A DNA stretch of 64,000 nt from the NCBI GenBank assembly GCA_963666865.1, contig OY763072.1, forward strand, positions 1,488,001-1,552,000, given 5' to 3'. The notes under the pieces were generated by a model. It made no database searches, was not told the origin of the DNA, and was given only the letters and a program-made list of their open reading frames with translations. Each line of letters begins with the position of its first letter. Positions within the stretch are counted from its first letter, which is position 1. The translations under genes were made by a program, and so were the position numbers. The stretch is from Bin87 sp963666865 (GTDB taxonomy: Bacteria; Chloroflexota; Dehalococcoidia; Lucifugimonadales; UBA3495). This document shows positions 58,619-64,000 of this stretch, one piece after another.

Positions 58619-60454
58619 ATGACCAGCCGACGCCAAGCGGCCCAAGACCGCTACGACCACATCCTGCCCTTCATTGAAGAGGCAGCAAACGAATATTATG
58701 GCGGGAACTTGGATCGGGGCTTTCTGCATTGAGCGTTTGACACGGTTTTTGCTGTCGGTCATGACATCCAAGGCCATGACATCGTCGAAGCAACTGCTAT
58801 CGATGGTGCGGATGATTTCGAAGTTGACGGGTATTTTGTTCAGGAATCAGACGATGACTCTGTCGTTCATTTGTTTCAAAGCAAACGCCGTGAACCGGGA
58901 ACGACTATGGGGCCGCGAGAGATTGCAGCCTTTTTGCAAGCGCCCAACCGTCTGCTAAACACCGATGAGGTTGTCAATTGCAATAATGAAGAAACAAAGG
59001 CATTACACGACGAATTGGTTAAAAGGCTCATATCAAGTGAATCGCCATGTTCCATAAACATGGTTGGGGTCACCAGTGGTAATTTGAGCGCAGCGGCGCG
59101 TCGCAGCGCCGAGGGAAGCCGATCCCGCAAGTTGACATTGGGCGTTCGCGGGAAGGATATGGAAGTTACAGTAACTCTTGAATGTTTGGACTTGTCAGAC
59201 TTGTATGAGCGACATAATCAACAGACTGGCGAGGCCTCCGAAGCCTCATGTGACTTCACGTTCCAGCTCGAACCGGGTACTTACCACCAGATTAGCACTG
59301 TGACGGAATACCCCACTCTTTCGATGACAGTGCCAGTCAAACAGATCATTGATGTGTTTGCCATACACCATTTTGAAATCTTCCGCTTTAATCCACGCGG
59401 CCCATTGGGAAGCAAGGTCAACAATTTGATCAAGAGCACCCTGCTTGACGAAGACTCACGCCAGAGATTCCATTTGCTCAACAACGGCATCACTGCAATA
59501 TGCAGAAAGTACACTATTGAGGAAAAGGAAGAGCAAGACCTGCTGTCGGTGCTTGATTTCCAGATCATCAACGGTTGCCAAACAGCTGTTACATTGTGGG
59601 ACGCAAGAGCAGCTATACAAGGTGATCCAAACGTTCTCGTCACTGTCAAACTGATCCAATGTGCTCCTGAATTCGGGGAAACCATCGCAAGGAGTACAAA
59701 TCGGCAAAATGCTTTACGAGCGGAGGATTTCATTTCCAACGATAACGTGCAACGGCGTCTTCAGAACGAGTTTGCGGCATTGATGCCACCTTGGTTTTAC
59801 GAGATCAAACGCGGTCAATGGAACCGAATAGGCGGAGGTGCTCCTCTCAAGGAAACGTACCGAAACCCTGACGGTAGGTATAGGAAGCTGACGAGCAAAG
59901 AAGTTGCCCAAGCGGTCGTATCGTTTTCTGGATTTCCGGGAGAGGCAAAGGACAAGATACGGAATTTTCTTAATAAAGAAACAGTTCCGTCAATCGCACG
60001 TGAGAGCGAATTCAGTTACGATGTCATCTACACCGAAGATGTCACCGCTGTTCAGTTGCTGTTGCCGACCATGTTACAAGACAGAGTTTGGAAACAAGTT
60101 GAAATTGATAAGCAGCAGGATCCTTGGTTGGAGTACGCCCGTTTTCACATCGTTTGGCTGATGGGGGAACTTCTTAAGGGACATTATCAAATCTACACCA
60201 ACCTTTTGCCGAGCCATCTGGCGGCGATAACGTGCCACCAAATCAACAATTGGTTCGAGCAGTTGTATAGAATTGCGCGGGCCGCAATAAGGAATGCTCT
60301 CAGAGTGGCCGAGAACGCTGGTATATTCACTGGCAACAATCGAGAATTTTTCAGATCCGCAGCAAACTATCGATTAATAGAATCCAACTCGCAAGGAATG
60401 TCTGAGACCATGAGCGCAGACGGTGCTACGTTTGCTAACCTTCCGCCGGTGTAG
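58619..60454 (+). pseudogene. AIPR-family (abortive infection) protein gene with in-frame TGA
   Basis: The frame opens at ATG 58619 (MTSRRQAAQDRYDHILPFIEE), meets a TGA at 58730-58732 after LDRGFLH, and continues in the same frame as AFDTVFAVGHDIQGHDIVEA, then HLFQSKRREPG and on to 60454. The later part has the AIPR signature QIINGCQTAVTL, STNRQNALRAEDFISNDN and a helical end. AIPR proteins protect against phages, often beside restriction genes. TGG to TGA would be the simplest change, since Trp fits HWAF. The second part (from 58871 or so) may still be made by re-initiation. Other genes here use TGA as stop, so recoding is unlikely. Confidence 0.8.
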
Positions 60455-60476
60455 AACCTTGTCCAATTCCATTATC

Positions 60477-60968
60477 ATGCAACCGACCACTCCCCGCCCC
60501 CTCCCCTCGGACGCCCTCGCCCGCCTCGGCTCCGTCGCCGAGGTGTGCAACGTGCTGCGCGGCTGGGGCCGGGCCGACCTGGCCGAGCGGCTGGCCTATT
60601 TCGCGTCGGATGAGGATTTGGACGACGGCGACGTGCCCCTCACCCTGGAAAGCGCGCTGGGCTTTCTGGCCTTTTTCGGCGCGGTGGAGCCGGCGGAGGG
60701 CAATCTGGATTTAGGCACGACACGGGATGGGTGGATTTGCGCCCACTGGCGTTTTCCGGACGTCCGCTCGGTATCACTGTATTTTGTGGACCGTGAACGT
60801 GTTGACTATGCCGCCCGCAAATCCGACGGTAATTTCATAGACCTCGACAGAGAGCGCGATTTCGTCAACCATCGCGAAATTGCGGAACGATTGGTTGGTA
60901 TGGAACAATGGTTCACGTGGTTCAAGGAACGCCCGGGCGCCGCGCGCTGGCAGATTCACAGCACGTAG
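60477..60968 (+). CDS. Hypothetical protein (163 aa)
   Basis: Starts MQPTTPRPLPSDALARLGSV; longer frames begin in the AIPR tail. Features: CNVLRGWGRADLAERLAYFASDEDLDDGDVPLTLESALGFLAFF and WICAHWRFPDVRSVSLYFVD (partial quotes). Not recognised. It overlaps the next gene by 61 bases in another frame. This and the next gene seem to be a pair of unknown role, possibly a toxin-antitoxin-like or sensor-effector unit. Confidence 0.6.
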   Translation: MQPTTPRPLPSDALARLGSVAEVCNVLRGWGRADLAERLAYFASDEDLDDGDVPLTLESALGFLAFFGAVEPAEGNLDLGTTRDGWICAHWRFPDVRSVSLYFVDRERVDYAARKSDGNFIDLDRERDFVNHREIAERLVGMEQWFTWFKERPGAARWQIHST

Positions 60969-61378
60969 CGCGCTACTGCCGAGCGCGCGAGATCGGAGGT
61001 GATGGCACACCTATTCCCACAGCGTTCCGTCTCCGTCCCGGCGAAGAGTACCTGTCCACCAACTGGTTGGAGCATTTTCACGATTCTGAACGTTCCACTC
61101 AAATTGACGGAGTTCGCCGAGCTCTTTCAGGCAAGGGTTTTCACATCAGCCGTAACGCAACGTTCGCAGTGCTCAATGTCGGCAGCGCTACCACCCAATG
61201 TAGCAACACCTTGAACGTCGATATACAATTTGTCGTATTGGGCGAATCCCACGACCCATCCCACACCGGAATATACGGATACGTCGCGCAAAACGCCACC
61301 GTCGCCGAATTGCTGGCCGGATTGGTCAACCCGCGCGAAGTCTATCCTGCTGTGGCACGCCCAGTTCGAGATCCCTGA
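60908..61378 (+). CDS. Hypothetical protein (156 aa)
   Basis: ATG at 60908 lies inside the previous gene; a GTG at 60918 is out of frame, so I keep 60908. The body HVARYCRAREIGGDGTPIPTAFRLRPGEEYLSTNWLEHF has the look of a conserved unknown family with a fixed 'EEYLSxNWLE' box. The remainder is strand-rich. Function unknown. The stop is 2 bases before the transglutaminase-like ATG, so all three genes may be one transcript. Confidence 0.65.
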   Translation: MVHVVQGTPGRRALADSQHVARYCRAREIGGDGTPIPTAFRLRPGEEYLSTNWLEHFHDSERSTQIDGVRRALSGKGFHISRNATFAVLNVGSATTQCSNTLNVDIQFVVLGESHDPSHTGIYGYVAQNATVAELLAGLVNPREVYPAVARPVRDP

Positions 61379-61380
61379 CT

Positions 61381-61989
61381 ATGCCAACCCTCCTCACTCT
61401 GCTGGAACATGAAAGCCGCCGGCGCAACCTGCTGGCCGCCGGTGAGTCGCTCTCTGCCGCGACCGCGTTCGCGCTGGTGCGCGATATGCCTTACCAACGC
61501 GCCAGTACGCGAGAGCCCGAGGCCATCGTCCGCGAATGGCGCGGTACCTGCTCCGGGAAGCACTACCTGCTGGATGCGATCTTTCGTGACCTCGGCATGG
61601 ACTCCCGGGTGATTATGTGCACCCATCGGTTCACTCGCGAAAACACCGGCCACTTTCCCGTGGCTCTGAAGTCCCTGGTGTCCAGGGAGCCAGTGCCGGA
61701 CGTGCACACCTACATACGCCTCAAAACCGAGATGGGTTGGATGAACGTTGACGCGACCTGGCCGTCCAGCGCCGGGCCCTTGGGGATGCCAGTCAACCGG
61801 ACGTTCACCGAAGGCAAAGATATGGCCATCGCGTGCCATCCAGTCGATTCGTTCGTAGTTCCCACCGGCGATGACCCACAGGTTTTCAAAGAACGGCTGA
61901 TTGCGGAATTTTGCGGTTCCTCGAGTACAATACGAGACGAATTCATTGAAGGCATGAGCCGCTGGCTCAGCGACGCCACCAAAGGATGA
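61381..61989 (+). CDS. Transglutaminase-like superfamily protein
   Basis: 202 residues. The Cys-His-Asp triad is visible: GTCSGKHYLLDAIFRDLG (Cys at about 60), PDVHTYIRLKTEMGWMNVDATWP (His at about 117, Asp at about 129). This order is that of the transglutaminase/protease fold of small bacterial proteins. Reaction unknown: amide cleavage or crosslinking. No signal peptide, so cytoplasmic. It starts 2 bases after the previous stop. Confidence 0.8.
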   Translation: MPTLLTLLEHESRRRNLLAAGESLSAATAFALVRDMPYQRASTREPEAIVREWRGTCSGKHYLLDAIFRDLGMDSRVIMCTHRFTRENTGHFPVALKSLVSREPVPDVHTYIRLKTEMGWMNVDATWPSSAGPLGMPVNRTFTEGKDMAIACHPVDSFVVPTGDDPQVFKERLIAEFCGSSSTIRDEFIEGMSRWLSDATKG

Positions 61990-61996
61990 AGATACC

Positions 61997-63004
61997 ATGA
62001 AGTACCGCCAACTTCCCCGCACCGACCTTTTGATTTCCGAAGTCGGCTTCGGCGTCTGGACCGTGGCCACCAACTGGTGGGGTAGGATTCCTGAAGAAAC
62101 CCGCCGGCAACTCCTGGAGGAAGCCCTGGAGCTGGGCATCAACTTCTTCGACACCGCCGATACCTACGGCGATGGCTACGGCGAGGAGGTTCTCGCTAAA
62201 TTCATGGGGCATCGTCGCCACGACATGATCATCGCCACCAAGTTCGGGTACGACATCTACGACCAGACCACGCCCCGCGTCGGCCACCAGGAACGTCCAC
62301 AGAAGTTCGAGCCGGACTTCATCCGCTTCGCCTGCGAGCAGTCGTTGCGCCGGCTGAACACCGACTATATCGATCTGTACCAACTGCACAACCCGCGCAT
62401 CGCGGCCATCGAGGACGATGACGTATTCGAGACGCTGGAGGCGCTGAAGCACGAGGGCAAAATCCGCTACTACGGCTCGGCCCTCGGTCCCGACATTGGC
62501 TGGTTTGAAGAGGGCGAAGCCAGCATGAAGTATCGCCACGTCGATAGCTGCCAGATCATATACAGCATCCTGGAGCAGGACCCGGCCAAGGACTTCTTCC
62601 CCATCGCGGAGCAGGAGCAGGTGGGTCTGCTGTCCCGCGTCCCCCACGCCTCGGAGGCGCTGACGGGACGCTACGACGCGCCGCCCGAATTCGACGAGAA
62701 CGACCACCGCTCGTATCGCCGCCACCAGTGGCTGAGCGAGGCATTGGTCAAGGTGGACCAGGTCAAGTTCCTGGCCGGCGAAGAGGTGGGACGCAGTATG
62801 AGCCAGGCGGCCATCCAGTTCGTCCTGCACCAGCCCACCATCACCAGCGTGCTACCCAACTTCACCACTCTGGAAGAGCTGAAAGAATACTCCGAGGCCG
62901 TGGAAACGCCGCCCATCACCGAGGGAGATCAGGCCATCATTGACGACCTGTGGGCCAACAACTTCTACATCGAGCCGGCAGAACCGGAATTCCGTGAAAT
63001 CTAG
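61997..63004 (+). CDS. Aldo/keto reductase
   Basis: 335 residues, (beta/alpha)8 barrel using NADPH. The catalytic tetrad is readable: Asp and Tyr in FFDTADTYGDGYGEE (about 48-60), Lys in IATKFGYD (about 81) and His in LYQLHNPR (about 130). The cofactor segment near the end is SQAAIQFVLHQPTITSVLPNF. Substrate unknown; it resembles members acting on sugars or short aldehydes. GGATGAAGATACC precedes the ATG. The last base of its TAG is the first base of a 28-bp palindrome. Confidence 0.93.
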   Translation: MKYRQLPRTDLLISEVGFGVWTVATNWWGRIPEETRRQLLEEALELGINFFDTADTYGDGYGEEVLAKFMGHRRHDMIIATKFGYDIYDQTTPRVGHQERPQKFEPDFIRFACEQSLRRLNTDYIDLYQLHNPRIAAIEDDDVFETLEALKHEGKIRYYGSALGPDIGWFEEGEASMKYRHVDSCQIIYSILEQDPAKDFFPIAEQEQVGLLSRVPHASEALTGRYDAPPEFDENDHRSYRRHQWLSEALVKVDQVKFLAGEEVGRSMSQAAIQFVLHQPTITSVLPNFTTLEELKEYSEAVETPPITEGDQAIIDDLWANNFYIEPAEPEFREI

Positions 63005-63031
63005 TAGGGGCGAATAATTATTCGCCCCTAC
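63004..63031. repeat. 28-bp palindrome, GTAGGGGCGAATAA family
   Basis: The G of the upstream gene's TAG (63002-63004) is the first base of the palindrome GTAGGGGCGAATAA and complement. It is a copy of 43898-43925 and 57042-57069. Confidence 0.92.
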
Positions 63032-63043
63032 CTGGCACTGTGC

Positions 63044-63068
63044 AGGGGCGGGTTTCAAACCCGCCCCT
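63044..63068. repeat. AGGGGCGGGTTT / AAACCCGCCCCT palindrome
   Basis: Twelve-base perfect arms around one base, 13 bp after the previous palindrome. A different family with the same GGGGCG start and CCCCTAC end. Confidence 0.85.
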
Positions 63069-63160
63069 ACGACCACCAAGACAACGGCGTTTGACACTCC
63101 CATAGGCTAGTGATAACTTTCACATAGCCTGATTTTCTTTCCAACAGGAGAAAATTCCTG

Positions 63161-63961
63161 ATGCCCGTGAACATTTGCGTGCTGGCCAAGCAGGTCGTTG
63201 ACCCCGAAATGCCGGCCGCCGCCTTCCGTATTGACCCCGACGCCCGCCAGGTGGTGCCCCCGCCCAATATCCCACCCGTCGTCAACGGCTTCGACGAAAA
63301 CGCCGTGGAAGCCGCCCTCCAGATCAAGGACGCTCAGGGCGCCAACGTCACCGTAATATCCTCCGGCACCACCTTCGCTCTGGACGTGATGAAGAAGCCC
63401 CTGTCCATGGGCGCCGACGAGTTGGTGCTGTTGCAGGACGACGCCTTTGCCAACTCGGTGGACTCTTTCTTCACCGTGCAGTTGCTCACCGCCGCCATCA
63501 ACAAGCTGGGCGGCTTCGACCTCATCATCTGCGGCCGGCAGGCTTCCGACTGGGACAACGCGCAGGTGCCTCTGGGGGTTGCCGAGACGCTGGGCATGGC
63601 CTGCGTTACGTTGGGCAAAAAGGTGGATGTGCAAGACGATAAGGTCGTGGTGGAACGCCTCGCCCCGGACGGTTTTGAGGTGGTTGAGGCCGATATGCCG
63701 GCCCTGGTAACCGTCAGCAACGAGCTGGGCCAGCCGCGCTATCCCACCCTGCGCGGCATCATGGCGGCCACCCGCAAGCGGCCCACCGTCTGGACCACCG
63801 GAGATCTCGACCTGGACGCCGGCCAGATGGAACCGCGCCTCACGCTGCACGACCTGTTCGTACCCCAGCGGGAACAGGACTGCGAGATCATCGAAGGCGA
63901 CGACGATGCCGACGCGGCCCGCAAGCTGGCCCTGAAATTGCGCGAAGATCGCATCATCTAG
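63161..63961 (+). CDS. etfB: Electron transfer flavoprotein, beta subunit
   Basis: 266 residues. Begins MPVNICVLAKQVVDPEMP, with NGFDENAVEAALQIKD, the AMP-binding region CGRQASDWDNAQVPLGVAETLG (about 124-145), and the end KRPTVWTTGDLDLD. ETF beta pairs with the alpha subunit to carry electrons from acyl-CoA or other flavin dehydrogenases to the quinone pool via ETF:QO. The alpha gene is expected immediately to the right, outside the window. CAACAGGAG precedes the ATG. Confidence 0.95.
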   Translation: MPVNICVLAKQVVDPEMPAAAFRIDPDARQVVPPPNIPPVVNGFDENAVEAALQIKDAQGANVTVISSGTTFALDVMKKPLSMGADELVLLQDDAFANSVDSFFTVQLLTAAINKLGGFDLIICGRQASDWDNAQVPLGVAETLGMACVTLGKKVDVQDDKVVVERLAPDGFEVVEADMPALVTVSNELGQPRYPTLRGIMAATRKRPTVWTTGDLDLDAGQMEPRLTLHDLFVPQREQDCEIIEGDDDADAARKLALKLREDRII

Positions 63962-63983
63962 CCCGGCCATTCCAACCCAAATC

Positions 63984-64000
63984 CGTCATTCCGGCGAAAG
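63984..64000. repeat. REP-like repeat cut by the window edge
   Basis: CGTCATTCCGGCGAAAG is the left part of the same palindrome as at 31664 and 46017; the right part is outside. Confidence 0.8.

Noticed and set aside
58730..58732. TGA in the AIPR gene as a selenocysteine codon
   Set aside because: No SECIS-like hairpin directly after it, no selenoprotein family and Trp fits the context; the only tRNA-like sequence here is Leu-type, not Sec.

Overview
The window is 64 kb of GC-rich bacterial chromosome. Long stretches of ordinary housekeeping genes alternate with accessory blocks. I infer a free-living Chloroflexota bacterium (Dehalococcoidia/SAR202-like). The reasons are the luciferase-like flavin monooxygenase, DUF1802 and Uma2 proteins, the many lipoproteins with short lipoboxes and Pro/Ala-rich linkers, and dense small palindromic repeats in intergenic and even coding DNA. 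No rRNA or diagnostic marker is present, so the assignment is tentative.

Layout. 0-9.8 kb: tail of an ABC-type binding protein (probable), flavin monooxygenase, purA, DoxX protein, an RNA-repair pair (Hen1 methyltransferase overlapping the Pnkp kinase-phosphatase-ligase) and a zinc alcohol dehydrogenase. 9.9-14.7 kb: an insertion-sequence graveyard with a truncated DUF3800 gene and three degenerate transposase genes. Two of these are interrupted by at least nine small hairpin repeats. 15-31 kb: nitroreductase, a vitamin-K-dependent-carboxylase-like membrane protein, a divergent imelysin/di-heme oxidoreductase/imelysin operon, a three-domain envelope fusion protein, a lipoprotein with a duplicated unknown domain, a ferric-type substrate-binding lipoprotein, a GT-C-like membrane protein and a sugar epimerase. 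The common theme of 17-29 kb may be iron capture at the cell surface. 31-42.7 kb: accessory island beginning near a degenerate tRNA-Leu-like sequence. It holds a Vsr endonuclease, a 5-cytosine methyltransferase, a ParB-like protein and an acidic unknown protein in one overlapping operon, then an unknown gene, a large single-chain restriction-modification enzyme and two small membrane proteins. 42.9-52 kb: a cobalamin riboswitch with terminator, followed by late B12 genes (cobB/cbiA, cobO, cobT, cobS, cbiB, an L-threonine-phosphate-decarboxylase-like aminotransferase and an alpha-ribazole-phosphatase-like gene). Two Uma2-family nuclease-like genes are interleaved. 52-64 kb: class III aminotransferase, VOC protein, large lipoprotein, TatD, a Tag-like glycosylase, DUF1802, an AIPR-family (abortive infection) gene broken by an in-frame TGA, small unknown genes, a transglutaminase-like protein, aldo/keto reductase and ETF beta.

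How the genes work together. Late cobalamin assembly is nearly complete but lacks cobU and cobQ here. The riboswitch-terminator is placed to control the run. Imelysin, di-heme protein, imelysin and the facing carboxylase-like gene look like one envelope redox/iron module. The most promising candidate for something undescribed is the Vsr/methyltransferase/ParB-like/363-aa operon. The most striking sequence pattern is the set of palindromes that interrupt transposase genes and supply stop codons or protein tails to host genes.
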